The notes beneath the pieces were generated by a model. It was not told where the DNA came from and ran no database searches. It worked only from the letters and a program-made list of their open reading frames with translations. Below are positions 26,286 to 34,699 of a stretch of 34,699 bases of DNA, in pieces. This DNA comes from Gammaproteobacteria bacterium. Its GTDB lineage: Bacteria > Pseudomonadota > Gammaproteobacteria > Pseudomonadales > Halieaceae. The DNA is taken from positions 1 to 34,699 of the forward strand of contig JAUHYL010000043.1 in assembly GCA_030426545.1 (NCBI GenBank), written 5' to 3'. Positions within the stretch are counted from its first letter, which is position 1. Each line of letters begins with the position of its first letter. The position numbers were made by a program, and so were the translations under genes.

Positions 26286-27144
26286 TGATGAATTCACCGG
26301 CATACCACTGCAGTTGTTGAATTTTTTCTTCCAGCGAAACGTCCGGCTCCATGGCATAAACATTCCTGAAGCCGATAACTACGCTGGTCACTCCGATGTT
26401 CTCCAGCTCTTCGATGCCCTCTTTGCTGAAAGCATTCTGGCCAGTGGTAAAAATCTGGAACGGTTTGTCGGCGGTGCCAAACTCTTCGCGCAACTGCTGC
26501 AGGCGCTTGATGTAGGCCGCAAGCTCCTCCATTTCGGCACCCGCGCACATCCAGCCATCGCCCACCCTTGCAGCACGCTTTAGCGCGACTTCGGTGTGGC
26601 CACCGATCAACAGCGGCGTAGGTGCGGCAGGGGCGGGATTCATCTTGTTTGCGGGCATGCTGTGCAGCTCACCGTCGAAGCCGAAGAACTCGCCGCTCTC
26701 CAGGCCGCGCAGAATCGCGATCTGTTCATCAAACCGCTTCCCGCGTTTTTCCCAGGGTACACCGCAGACCGCGAAATCCTCCTCCCAGGGACTGATGCCA
26801 ATCCCCAGGTCCAGCCGGCCACCGGACAACGCCTGAATGCTCTGTACCTGTTTTGCCACCACCGGCGCCTGACGCACCGCGAGCTTGTACACAAACGTCG
26901 CAAAGCGAATGCGCTCGGTAACGGCGGTCATCGCCGTTATTGCGATCAACGACTCGATAAAGGGAATCGACTCCAGGAATTCCCGGCTGCCGTCCTCGTT
27001 GTAGGGATATTTGGAGCTGGCCTCCTGTGGATAACAGATACTGTCGGGCACCGTGATCCCGTCGAAGCCGGCTGCCTCGGCGGCCTGCGCCAGCGGCAGG
27101 TAGTGGTCTGGATCACACATGCCAACCTGGAAGCTGAATTTCAT
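26278..27144 (-). CDS. Luciferase-like monooxygenase (LLM class F420-type oxidoreductase, TIGR03619-like)
   Basis: This 288-residue TIM-barrel protein belongs to the bacterial luciferase-like superfamily. Signs are the N-terminal FSFQVGMCDPDHYLPLA, GFDGITVPDS, the conserved SGGRLDLGIGISPWEEDF block, GKRFDEQIAILRGL and LIGGHTEVALKRAARVGDGW. It most resembles F420-dependent members. Most gammaproteobacteria do not make F420, so FMN or an imported pathway must be considered. ATG 27144 is chosen because AAGGA lies eight bases upstream; ATG 27153 would leave no spacing. It heads the two-gene unit with the thiolase-like protein and is divergent from hslO. Substrate unknown. Confidence 0.87.
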   Translation of the reverse strand: MKFSFQVGMCDPDHYLPLAQAAEAAGFDGITVPDSICYPQEASSKYPYNEDGSREFLESIPFIESLIAITAMTAVTERIRFATFVYKLAVRQAPVVAKQVQSIQALSGGRLDLGIGISPWEEDFAVCGVPWEKRGKRFDEQIAILRGLESGEFFGFDGELHSMPANKMNPAPAAPTPLLIGGHTEVALKRAARVGDGWMCAGAEMEELAAYIKRLQQLREEFGTADKPFQIFTTGQNAFSKEGIEELENIGVTSVVIGFRNVYAMEPDVSLEEKIQQLQWYAGEFING

Positions 27145-27362
27145 AGTATTCATCCTTTGATACGTCTGCTTCGTCGGTAGTGACGCAGCAAGCAGCCTGA
27201 AGTGGGTAGAGGCGTAATGTAGCGACTTATGGCCGTGCGGTCGTGGCAGGCGCTGAATTATCTGCGGCTGGCCTCAAATAGTGAACCCAGTCCTTGAGCG
27301 CGCTCGAACATTGCGGACAGGCAGCCTGCGACACAAACCTGATCGTTGGTACACTATGCAGT

Positions 27363-28268
27363 ATGCTCGAATCTGAACCCGCAGACGCCAACCTTCAGCA
27401 TGGCACCGACAGTTCACGCCGCTTCCTGTTCGATGATGCAGATATTCGCGGTGAAATTGTGGCGCTGGATCGCAGCTATCGCGACATTCTCGCGATCCAC
27501 CAGTACGCGCCTGGCGTGGGGCGCCTGCTCGGCGAGTTTCTGGCGGCGAGCGTGCTGCTCAGCACAACGCTGAAGTTCGAAGGAAAGCTCATCTTACAGG
27601 TGCGCTCCAGCGGGCAAATTCCACTGCTGATGGCAGAATGTAATCATGAGCTTCACATTCGCGGTATCGCCCGCGGGGCCCAGGAAGCCACTGCGCTGAA
27701 CAACGATCAGCTTCTCACGGATGGACAGCTGGCGATAACCATTGACCCAACGCAGGGACAGCGCTATCAGGGCATCGTGCCGCTGGAAAGCGATTGCCTT
27801 GCACACAGCCTGGATGCCTACTTTCAACAGTCAGAGCAGCTGGGCACACGTTTCTGGCTGGCAGCCGATGGCCGGCACGCCCGCGGCCTCCTGCTGCAGC
27901 AGTTACCGGCGGACGTCACCCCGGATGCGGCACAGCGCGATGAACAGTGGAATCACGCCTGTGCGCTGGCGTCTACGGTCAGCGACGAAGAGCTGCTGCA
28001 GGTAGATCTGGTCAGCCTTCTCCACCGTCTGTACCACCAGGACAGCGTACGTCTGTTCGACCCACGCGATGTCGCCTTCCGCTGCAACTGCTCACGCCAA
28101 CGCACACGCAACGCGCTGGCCACTTTGGACCCGGCTGAAGTGGGCGAACTATTGCAGGAACTGGGCGTGATCGCCATGGATTGCGAGTTCTGCAATCAGC
28201 AGTACCGCTTCGACGAAAGCGACCTCGCGGACGTTCTCGGGGACGCCGGGTCCAAAACGTTACACTGA
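27363..28268 (+). CDS. hslO: Redox-regulated molecular chaperone Hsp33
   Basis: Hsp33 is a cytosolic holdase activated by oxidative stress when its zinc-bound cysteines form disulfides. The 301-residue protein has the N-terminal domain (RRFLFDDADIRGE, YAPGVGRLLGEFLAASVLL, QLPADVTPD) and the zinc switch C241-N-C243 with C274-EF-C277, all four cysteines present. The frame is open upstream to 27294, but ATG 27363 matches the usual N-terminus; no strong ribosome-binding site is evident. It lies before pckA on the same strand, an adjacency also known from enterobacteria (hslO near pck). Confidence 0.95.
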   Translation: MLESEPADANLQHGTDSSRRFLFDDADIRGEIVALDRSYRDILAIHQYAPGVGRLLGEFLAASVLLSTTLKFEGKLILQVRSSGQIPLLMAECNHELHIRGIARGAQEATALNNDQLLTDGQLAITIDPTQGQRYQGIVPLESDCLAHSLDAYFQQSEQLGTRFWLAADGRHARGLLLQQLPADVTPDAAQRDEQWNHACALASTVSDEELLQVDLVSLLHRLYHQDSVRLFDPRDVAFRCNCSRQRTRNALATLDPAEVGELLQELGVIAMDCEFCNQQYRFDESDLADVLGDAGSKTLH

Positions 28269-28317
28269 TCACAGCTTGCGCCTTTTCACCGGGCCGATTC
28301 GTCCAAATTATGATCAA

Positions 28318-28323
28318 TATAAT
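28318..28323 (+). promoter_or_regulatory. Possible -10 element of pckA
   Basis: A perfect TATAAT lies in an AT-rich patch 115 bases before the pckA start and 50 bases after hslO. The -35 region at normal distance (CGATTC area) is a weak match, so pckA may need an activator or another sigma factor. Confidence 0.4.
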
Positions 28324-28438
28324 TCACACAGCGGGGGAAACCCTGCCATAATGCCACCCCCCTGAAAATCCATAGAAACGCTACCCATAACGCCCGTTTA
28401 GCGGAGCCCGGGTCGCACAATTACAGACAGGAAACAGC

Positions 28439-29998
28439 ATGACCGTAGACATCCAGACTGCCCAGGAATATACGGACCTGGCGCCCTCGCGACTCGTGGA
28501 GGAGGCCCTGAAGCGCAATGAAGGCATCCTCTCTGATACCGGCGCCCTGCTGGTTACCACTGGAGCACGCACCGGGCGCTCGCCCGCTGACCGCTTCACC
28601 GTCAGAGAGCCCAGCACCGAAGACAGTATCGACTGGGGCGGCGTCAATCGTCCTTTTGACGGGGACAAGTTCGACGCACTGTGGGACCGCGTTGAAGCCT
28701 ACAGCGCCACCCGCGACCGCTTCGTCTCCCATCTGCATGTAGGCGCCCACAGCGATCACTACATTCCCGTCAAGGTCACCACCGAAACCGCCTGGCAAAA
28801 CCTCTTCGGGCAGAACATGTTCATCAGGCCCGACAACTACAACTCCGGCCGCAAGGAAGAGTGGAATATTCTCAACGTGGCCAGCTTCGTCTGCGACCCG
28901 GAGCGGGACGGTACCAACTCGGACGGCGTCGTCATCGTTAATTTCGCGCAGCGCAAGGTGCTGTTGGCTGGCATGCGCTACGCCGGTGAAATGAAGAAAT
29001 CCATGTTTGCCGTGCAGAACTTTCTGCTGCCGGAAAAAGATGTGATGCCCATGCACTGCTCGGCCAATGTCAGCGAAGCCGGTGATACGACCTTGTTCTT
29101 CGGGCTGTCTGGCACAGGCAAAACCACCCTTTCCGCCGATCCGGATATGTACCTGATCGGCGACGACGAGCACGGCTGGGCCAAGGGCTCGGTATTCAAC
29201 CTCGAGGGCGGCTGCTACGCAAAAACCATCGACCTGTCGCAGAAGAACGAGCCCATTATCTGGGACGCCATTCGCTTCGGCGCCATTATCGAAAACGTGG
29301 TGCTGGATGAAAATCGCCACGCAGACTACTGCGACACCAGCCTCACTGAGAACGGGCGCTGCTGCTACCCGCTGGAACACGTCGAAAAGCGCACAGAAGA
29401 TAACGCCGGTGGCGAACCCAAGTGCGTCATCTTTCTGACTTGCGATGTATCCGGTGTGTTGCCGCCGGTGTCCATCCTGTCCAAGGAGGCCGCGGCCTAC
29501 CACTTCCTTTCCGGCTACACGGCGCGGGTTGGTTCTACCGAAGTCGGCGCGGCGGCGGGCATCAATCCCACGTTCTCCACCTGCTTTGGCGCGCCTTTCA
29601 TGCCCCGCCCCGCGAGTGATTACGCGGAGCTGCTAATGAGGCGTGTTGAGGAATTCGATTCGCAGGTGTACCTGGTTAACACCGGCTGGGCCGGTGGCTC
29701 CGGCGCTCCAGGCGGGGCCGGTTCGCGCTTCCCCATTCCTGTCACGCGCGCGGTTGTGCACGCCTGCCAGAGCGGTGCCCTGTTAAACGTGCCCACCAAA
29801 CACCTCGACATTCTGAATCTTGATTTCCCCACTGAAATCCCCGGTGTCGACAGCAAGTACGTGGATCCAAAAGCCGGCTGGGGTGATGACGCGGGCTACG
29901 ACGAACAGGCGCGCAAGCTGGCGTCCCTGTTCGCGGACAACATCAAAAACTTCGAAGTCTCGGACGCTATCGTCGCGGCAGGCCCCAAGGGGGACTGA
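28439..29998 (+). CDS. pckA: Phosphoenolpyruvate carboxykinase (ATP)
   Basis: The enzyme converts oxaloacetate and ATP to phosphoenolpyruvate, CO2 and ADP, the entry step of gluconeogenesis from organic acids and fats. The 519-residue protein has [13 protein letters not shown] near the N-terminus, the P-loop GLSGTGKTT (222-230, K228) and the metal-binding GDDEHGW (D242, D243). Further on are RVGSTEVGA and the [10 protein letters not shown] region. It is complete and of usual length for the ATP-dependent family. AGGAAAC lies a few bases before ATG 28439. A terminator follows at 30026. The presence of gluconeogenesis fits a heterotroph growing on fatty or organic acids. Confidence 0.97.
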   Translation: MTVDIQTAQEYTDLAPSRLVEEALKRNEGILSDTGALLVTTGARTGRSPADRFTVREPSTEDSIDWGGVNRPFDGDKFDALWDRVEAYSATRDRFVSHLHVGAHSDHYIPVKVTTETAWQNLFGQNMFIRPDNYNSGRKEEWNILNVASFVCDPERDGTNSDGVVIVNFAQRKVLLAGMRYAGEMKKSMFAVQNFLLPEKDVMPMHCSANVSEAGDTTLFFGLSGTGKTTLSADPDMYLIGDDEHGWAKGSVFNLEGGCYAKTIDLSQKNEPIIWDAIRFGAIIENVVLDENRHADYCDTSLTENGRCCYPLEHVEKRTEDNAGGEPKCVIFLTCDVSGVLPPVSILSKEAAAYHFLSGYTARVGSTEVGAAAGINPTFSTCFGAPFMPRPASDYAELLMRRVEEFDSQVYLVNTGWAGGSGAPGGAGSRFPIPVTRAVVHACQSGALLNVPTKHLDILNLDFPTEIPGVDSKYVDPKAGWGDDAGYDEQARKLASLFADNIKNFEVSDAIVAAGPKGD

Positions 29999-30025
29999 GC
30001 CACGGCGCGCCAGATCAGAACCGAG

Positions 30026-30051
30026 AAAAGCCTGCGAAAGCGGGCTTTTTT
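30026..30051 (+). terminator. Rho-independent terminator of pckA
   Basis: AAGCCTGC and GCGGGCTT (one G-T wobble) form an eight-base stem around the stable GAAA tetraloop, followed by six T residues, about 30 bases after the pckA stop. The convergent RND gene ends 50 bases further on. Confidence 0.88.
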
Positions 30052-30100
30052 GTTACCCGATCACCAGGGCCATACCACTGCTGCCCCTCCCGGGGCCTGC

Positions 30101-33100
30101 CTAGGTCTGATCGATGATGTCAGGCGCCCGACGAAAGCGCCGGGGTAGCCTTGCCGCCAATTGTTCACCCAGCAGGTAAAGCGCCGGCACCAGCACCAGG
30201 GTCACCCCGGTCGCGAACAGTACACCGAACGCCAGCGAAATCACCATGGGAATCATAAACTGCGCCTGTACGCTGGTTTCGAACATAATCGGCAGCAGCC
30301 CGACAAACGTCGTCAGCGATGTGAGAATAATCGGTCGGAAACGATCTTCACCACCGCGCAGCAGCGCTTCGCGCACACCGTGGCCAGAGGCGCGCAACTG
30401 GTTGATACGATCGATCAACACGAGATTGTCATTCACCACCACCCCGGCCGCAGCGATAACACCCATCAGCGAGAACATACTGATCTGCCAGCTCAACAGC
30501 GCGTGGCCGAAGATCGCGCCCATAATGCCGAAGGGCACCGCCGTCAGCACCAGCAGCGGCTGGAAGTAGGAACGGAAGGGAATCGCCATCAGGGCATAGA
30601 CAATTAACATCGACAAACCCATGTACTGCAGCAGTGCACGCAGGAATTCGCTCTCCTCCTGCAATTCGCCGTCAAGGTCCAGCGTGAGGCCCGGATAACG
30701 CTGCTGCAAATCCGGTATGTGGTTGCTGATAATATCTTCAACCACGGCCCTGGGATCGGCCACACCGCGCACTACATCTGCGGTTACTTCCAGGGTGCGC
30801 TTACGATTCAGACGCTCTATTACCAGGTAACCCGGCTGGAAACTGACTTCTGCCACTGTATCAAAGGGCACCTCGTCGCCGCCGGATGTGCGCACACGCA
30901 TGTCGCTGAGGTTGTCGACCGATACGCGCTCCCGCTCGGGGTAACGCACCATCACGCGCACATCCTCGCGAGGCCGGGGTATGCGCTGCGCCTCTGCGCC
31001 ATAAAAGGCCTCGCGCACCTGGCGCGCCAGATCAGACAGGTTAACCGACAGGTTTTCCGCGGCGGGCTTGAGGCCAAGTTCAATTTCCTCGCGCGGCGCC
31101 TGCAGAGTATCGTTGATGTTGTACACGCCGGGATAAAGACCCAGTTTTTGACGCAACTCGGCCGAGACCGCGCGCAGATCCTCGACAGAATGTGAGGCCA
31201 GCACCAACGTGATCGGGCTTCCCATGTCATTCAGCGTGTAGTCCATGCGGTAACTTTCTACCGGGCCGATCTCGCCGATCAGTTCGCGCCACTCCTGCGC
31301 CAGTTGCTTCACATCAACTTCCCTAGACTCGGCCTGTAACCAGGCGCGCACGCGATTTTCATACGCCACGGTAAACAGGTTGCCCAGCGCCAACGTGTCA
31401 CCCGCGGTGTAACGCGGGTCCGCGTTGTACTGCGCCTGTAACTGGCCTGCGCCGGCTTCAACCTTTTCCAGAACGCGCTGTGTATCGCTGAACGGGCCGC
31501 CCTCCGGCAGTTGAATCTTCAGCTCCACAAAATCCGCGCGCACATCGGGGAAGAAACCGGACTCCAGCCAATTGCCCGCATACAGCGCCAGGCTGAACAT
31601 CAGGGCTACCGAGAAAATCGCAACGACGATGACATTGGCACGCAGGCACCGCGCCAGAAAGGGCCGGTAAACATTGTGCGCAAGATCCGTCATGCCGGTG
31701 GCGCAGCGCTGTCGTATTCGCTCCAGCCGCCGCACGAATTCGAAACGGCTGGGACGCGCCGGGCGCATGTGCGCGAGATGGGGCGGCAGTATCAACATAC
31801 ACTCAACCAGTGAAAAGCTGAGCGCGAGAATGACTACTATCGGTAGAGGGATTCCGACTTTTGCCATATCGCCCGGCAACATCAACATCGGCGCCACGAA
31901 AATCATCGTTGAGATCACCGCGTACATCACCGGCTTGGTCACTGACCGGGTGCCCTGTATTGCACCCTTGGCTCCCGCCTCCCCGGCCACCTGGTGTGAG
32001 TGAACGGACTCACCCACGATGATGGCGTCGTCCACCACGATGCCCAGCACCATCAGAAACGCCAGTAGTGAAATCATGTTCAGGCTGACGCCCGTATAGG
32101 GCAGCAGAAAAAAAGTGCCCATAAAGGCCACGACAATGCCCGCGCAAACCCACATCGCCAGCAGCGGGCGCAAAAACAGCATCAGCACCAGGAACACCAG
32201 CAGCAGGCCACCGAAACCATTCTTGATGAGCATGCCGGTTCGGTCGCGAAACGGTTCCGCCTCGTCCAGCCAGACTTCCAGTACCACGCCCGCTGGCAGG
32301 GTCTTGCGCGTCTCCTCTATCCACTCGTGCACCGAGGCACTGGTTTTCAGGGTATCGGGGTTGGATGTGACAAAGACGTGCATATTGTGTGCCGGCATGT
32401 CGTTGAGCCGCACATCAACCTCGACGTCTTCGAAGCCATCGCGCACCACAGCGATATCACCCAGCAGCAACTGCGTGCCGTCGCGCTTGCTCAGCAAAGG
32501 AATACGCTCGAAATCCAGCCGGTCGTAAGCCTGACCGCGGGTCTGCAACTGGATATCCCCTTCCTCGGACTTGATCGACCCGGCAGGTAAAGAAAGCGAC
32601 GAACCGCGAATAGCCGCCACCACATCAGAGAGGTTCAGACCGTACTGGCGCAGCGTCAGCTCTGAAACCTCCACCGACACTTCGTAGGGCCGCACATTGG
32701 TAAGATCGACCACCGACACGTGTGGCTGCGCGGACAGGTCATCGCGCAGACGCTCTGACAGTTCTTTCATCTCACGCTCATCGATATTGCCAGCCAGCGT
32801 AACCAGCATCATGCGGTGACGGTGTGCGAGTTCCGTAACAACCGGCCTTTCGGCGTCGACGGGGAGCGTGGAGATGGCGTCGACACGGGTTTTGACTTCG
32901 GCGGTAAGGCGTTGAATATCGTAATCCTGCTCCGCCTCAATTCGTACAGTGCCCATACCCTGCCGCGCGATGGAGCGTATCTCCTTGACGCCATTCAAAT
33001 CATGCACCGCCTCTTCGATGCGTTTGCAGATTTGCTGCTCCACCTCGCTCGGACCGGCACCCCGATAGGGAACGGAAACACTCACTGTATTCAGCTCGAA

Positions 33101-33220
33101 ATCCGGGAAGTACTTCTTATCCAGCGAGGGAATCGCCAACACGCCCCCGATGATCAGAAAAATCATCAGCAGGTTTGCGGCGATAGGGTTGTGCACAAAC
33201 CAGCGAATCGGTCCGCCCAT
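30101..33220 (-). CDS. RND efflux transporter permease subunit (AcrB/MexB-like)
   Basis: This 1039-residue inner-membrane antiporter has the RND plan: TM1 near residues 11-30, a large periplasmic loop, TM2-6 at about 335-500 with LGIVVDDAII (D397, D398, matching the AcrB proton-relay Asp pair), a second periplasmic domain, and a C-terminal TM cluster. In AcrB the partner Lys940 lies in AKN of TM10; here the corresponding segment reads VVVNDNLVLIDR (N930-D931-N932), so the Lys is absent. That points to a different branch of the RND family. ATG 33220 is one base after the adaptor stop (TGATATG), so the two are coupled; the frame upstream of it is probably not translated. No outer-membrane channel gene is in the window. 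Exported compounds unknown. Confidence 0.92.
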   Translation of the reverse strand: MGGPIRWFVHNPIAANLLMIFLIIGGVLAIPSLDKKYFPDFELNTVSVSVPYRGAGPSEVEQQICKRIEEAVHDLNGVKEIRSIARQGMGTVRIEAEQDYDIQRLTAEVKTRVDAISTLPVDAERPVVTELAHRHRMMLVTLAGNIDEREMKELSERLRDDLSAQPHVSVVDLTNVRPYEVSVEVSELTLRQYGLNLSDVVAAIRGSSLSLPAGSIKSEEGDIQLQTRGQAYDRLDFERIPLLSKRDGTQLLLGDIAVVRDGFEDVEVDVRLNDMPAHNMHVFVTSNPDTLKTSASVHEWIEETRKTLPAGVVLEVWLDEAEPFRDRTGMLIKNGFGGLLLVFLVLMLFLRPLLAMWVCAGIVVAFMGTFFLLPYTGVSLNMISLLAFLMVLGIVVDDAIIVGESVHSHQVAGEAGAKGAIQGTRSVTKPVMYAVISTMIFVAPMLMLPGDMAKVGIPLPIVVILALSFSLVECMLILPPHLAHMRPARPSRFEFVRRLERIRQRCATGMTDLAHNVYRPFLARCLRANVIVVAIFSVALMFSLALYAGNWLESGFFPDVRADFVELKIQLPEGGPFSDTQRVLEKVEAGAGQLQAQYNADPRYTAGDTLALGNLFTVAYENRVRAWLQAESREVDVKQLAQEWRELIGEIGPVESYRMDYTLNDMGSPITLVLASHSVEDLRAVSAELRQKLGLYPGVYNINDTLQAPREEIELGLKPAAENLSVNLSDLARQVREAFYGAEAQRIPRPREDVRVMVRYPERERVSVDNLSDMRVRTSGGDEVPFDTVAEVSFQPGYLVIERLNRKRTLEVTADVVRGVADPRAVVEDIISNHIPDLQQRYPGLTLDLDGELQEESEFLRALLQYMGLSMLIVYALMAIPFRSYFQPLLVLTAVPFGIMGAIFGHALLSWQISMFSLMGVIAAAGVVVNDNLVLIDRINQLRASGHGVREALLRGGEDRFRPIILTSLTTFVGLLPIMFETSVQAQFMIPMVISLAFGVLFATGVTLVLVPALYLLGEQLAARLPRRFRRAPDIIDQT

Positions 33221-33221
33221 A

Positions 33222-34454
33222 TCAGGATTCCCCGGTGGCCAGCTCCGCGCTGGCATCGCTGCGGGTATTGCTGGCGGCACTATCGGTGGCGCTGATAGTG
33301 ACGGGCATGCCGACCACGAGATTCTGTGGACGGCGCAGGATCACACGCTGTTCCGGCTGTAAGCCCTGCAACCACACACGGCCCTTGTCGCTGCCCAGCA
33401 CGCGCACGGCCTGTGATTGCACGCGTTGCTCACTATCCACAACCAGCACGGCACCGTCATTACCCAGTACGCTGCGCGGCAGCTCACTGACAGCGTCGAG
33501 TTCGCGCCCCGCGATGGTGGCGTTGACGAACAGGCCGGGCGACAGCGGCGGTCGCTCGCTACCCTCTTCACGCGCAAAAGGTCGCTCGACTTCCGCGACG
33601 GCATACAGCACGCGACTACTCTCATCGATGCTGGCATCTGTGCGCACGACTCGTCCCTGCCAGTTCCACTGTCTGTTGGCAAAGGTGGCGCTGAGTAGCA
33701 CGCGCGCGCCCGCATAACTACCGTCGCGGTTTTCATCAAAGGTCAGTGGCAGGTCCAGCAGCGCTACCTGACGACCCGTCAGTGGTAACCGGACTTCAAC
33801 AGCGTCCGTCGCATAAACCGTGGCAACGTGGGTGCCGGGGGCGACAAACTGGCCGATATCGACCAGCTTTTCACTGATACGCCCATTGAAAGGTACCGCG
33901 ATACGGGTACGCTCCAGGTCGAGTTGTGCCGCTTTCAGGTCGGCCTCGGCCGCCGCGAGCGACGCCTCGGCCGCGGCAATCTGGGGCTTGCGCAGGAACA
34001 GGGCGTTGGCTTCACTGGTGCCAAGATCACGCCATTCGCGCCTGGCCTGCAGTGCACGGCCTTTTTCTTCGGCCAGTGTTTGCTTCGCAGCGGCCACTCG
34101 GGACTCCGCGCGGGCGATCTGCAGTTGATAATCGACATCCTCGATCTTGACCAACACCTCATCGGCAGCAAAAAAGCCGCCCTGGGCGAAATAGGGCGAT
34201 ACCTGTTCCACCCTGCCGCCCACCTGGCTCATAAGCCTGATCTGACGCAGCGGACGCACGGTGCCCTGCGTTTCAACCTCGAGCGCGCGGCGGGCGGGTT
34301 GTGCAGTGACGATTTCTACCGCTGTAGGGGCTATTTCCGGCGGCGGCGCCGGCGCAGGGCCGGGCTTTCCCACCAGCACGCCATAGGCCAGGGCACCGCC
34401 CAGTACAAATATCGTCAACGCTATGAGGCTGCTGCGTTTACGCATCGATGTCAT
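33222..34454 (-). CDS. RND efflux periplasmic adaptor subunit (membrane-fusion protein)
   Basis: This 410-residue membrane-fusion protein links the RND permease to an outer-membrane channel. It has an N-terminal membrane anchor (about residues 10-29, SLIALTIFVLGGALAYGVLV, no lipobox Cys), then a beta-barrel/lipoyl half (EVETQGTVRPLRQIRL, GGRVEQVSPYFAQGG). A coiled-coil hairpin rich in Ala/Glu/Gln follows (about 115-185: VAAAKQTLAEEKGRALQ... and AAEADLKAAQLDLERTRI). Then come VPFNGRISEKLVDIGQFV and the distal beta domains. AGGGAT lies about seven bases before ATG 34454. It is the first gene of the pump operon, and its stop is one base before the permease start. Confidence 0.92.
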   Translation of the reverse strand: MTSMRKRSSLIALTIFVLGGALAYGVLVGKPGPAPAPPPEIAPTAVEIVTAQPARRALEVETQGTVRPLRQIRLMSQVGGRVEQVSPYFAQGGFFAADEVLVKIEDVDYQLQIARAESRVAAAKQTLAEEKGRALQARREWRDLGTSEANALFLRKPQIAAAEASLAAAEADLKAAQLDLERTRIAVPFNGRISEKLVDIGQFVAPGTHVATVYATDAVEVRLPLTGRQVALLDLPLTFDENRDGSYAGARVLLSATFANRQWNWQGRVVRTDASIDESSRVLYAVAEVERPFAREEGSERPPLSPGLFVNATIAGRELDAVSELPRSVLGNDGAVLVVDSEQRVQSQAVRVLGSDKGRVWLQGLQPEQRVILRRPQNLVVGMPVTISATDSAASNTRSDASAELATGES

Positions 34455-34699
34455 CTGTGAATCCCTGAACCATCGGGGCGGAACAGTCTATCCCGCGCGG
34501 GCGGCTCAGTCTAAATATTCCGGGGTTTACTAACGCTTCCGGGAGTTACTGACCACACCCGGCAGGCGACGTTCCGCCAGGAACGGCCGAGGTCAAAATA
34601 TGAACAAAAATACCGGTGTCGCTAGTATGTTTATTCTAATTTTTTGGCCTAATCTGCGTCCCAGTTGGTGGAGACCATTGAGTTTCCACACGCTTTAAC
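34455..34699. other. Region upstream of the RND operon
   Basis: I see no gene here. The first part is GC-rich. The stretch about 34600-34660 is AT-rich (for example TTTATTCTAATTTTTTGG) and could hold promoters for the pump operon or a gene beyond the window. A 32-codon open frame from 34599 has no ribosome-binding site and looks like chance. Possible regulators of the pump lie outside the window. Confidence 0.4.

Noticed and set aside
34599-34697. 32-codon frame at the window end
   Set aside because: No ribosome-binding site or motif; the length is easily due to chance.

Overview
The window looks like chromosomal DNA of a GC-rich gammaproteobacterium, most likely a marine or aquatic heterotroph of the Cellvibrionales/Halieaceae sort. 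This placement is inferred from gene content, not from a marker search. The pointers are a Pseudomonas-type class Ia ribonucleotide reductase (NrdA with two ATP-cones, NrdB with a long N-terminal tail), an adjacent hslO-pckA pair, rpsT with a non-ATG start, a DinG helicase, YqcC, and several accessory oxidoreductases and regulators. I see no insertion sequence, integrase, phage gene or CRISPR array, so the region reads as stable chromosome with accessory operons.

Layout. 1-5131 (+): nrdA and nrdB, followed by two small uncharacterised genes. 5278-7223 (+): a lipoprotein carrying a Rossmann (SDR-like) domain, coupled by a TGATG overlap to a secreted right-handed beta-helix protein. 7265-14465 (-): the most unusual block. 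A sulfatase and yqcC lie upstream of a tight five-gene cluster: a lipoprotein combining two haem-c motifs with a peptidylglycine-monooxygenase-like dicopper core, a TlpA-type thioredoxin, a DUF4266 mini-lipoprotein ending in GGGCGCN, a DUF3570 outer-membrane barrel, and a divergent ApbE flavin transferase. 14628-14701 (+): tRNA-Gly(CCC). 14758-18023 (-): dinG and a PlsC-like acyltransferase. 18184-18935 (+): two small envelope proteins. 19033-20746 (-): a dual-specificity-type phosphatase and a TetR regulator with a perfect 16-bp operator-like palindrome. 20834-21241 (+): rpsT with a near-consensus promoter and a terminator. 21417-24769: a diiron ferritin-like oxygenase divergent from an AraC regulator plus a patatin-like hydrolase, with three phased half-sites between them. 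24792-27144 (-): a luciferase-like oxidoreductase overlapping a thiolase-like protein. 27363-29998 (+): hslO and pckA. 30101-34454 (-): an RND efflux pump (adaptor and permease).

How the genes work together. Housekeeping functions (dNTP synthesis, translation, redox chaperone, gluconeogenesis, DNA repair) are interleaved with accessory oxidative chemistry. The strongest candidate for an undescribed system is the 7265-12656 cluster. Its order and overlaps suggest one transcript. It encodes a cell-surface or periplasmic copper/haem oxidase, a thiol-redox helper, and a small lipoprotein, barrel and flavin-transferase set. The substrate is unknown. A second candidate is the diiron oxygenase/AraC/patatin locus, which looks like a regulated lipid or hydrophobic-compound pathway.
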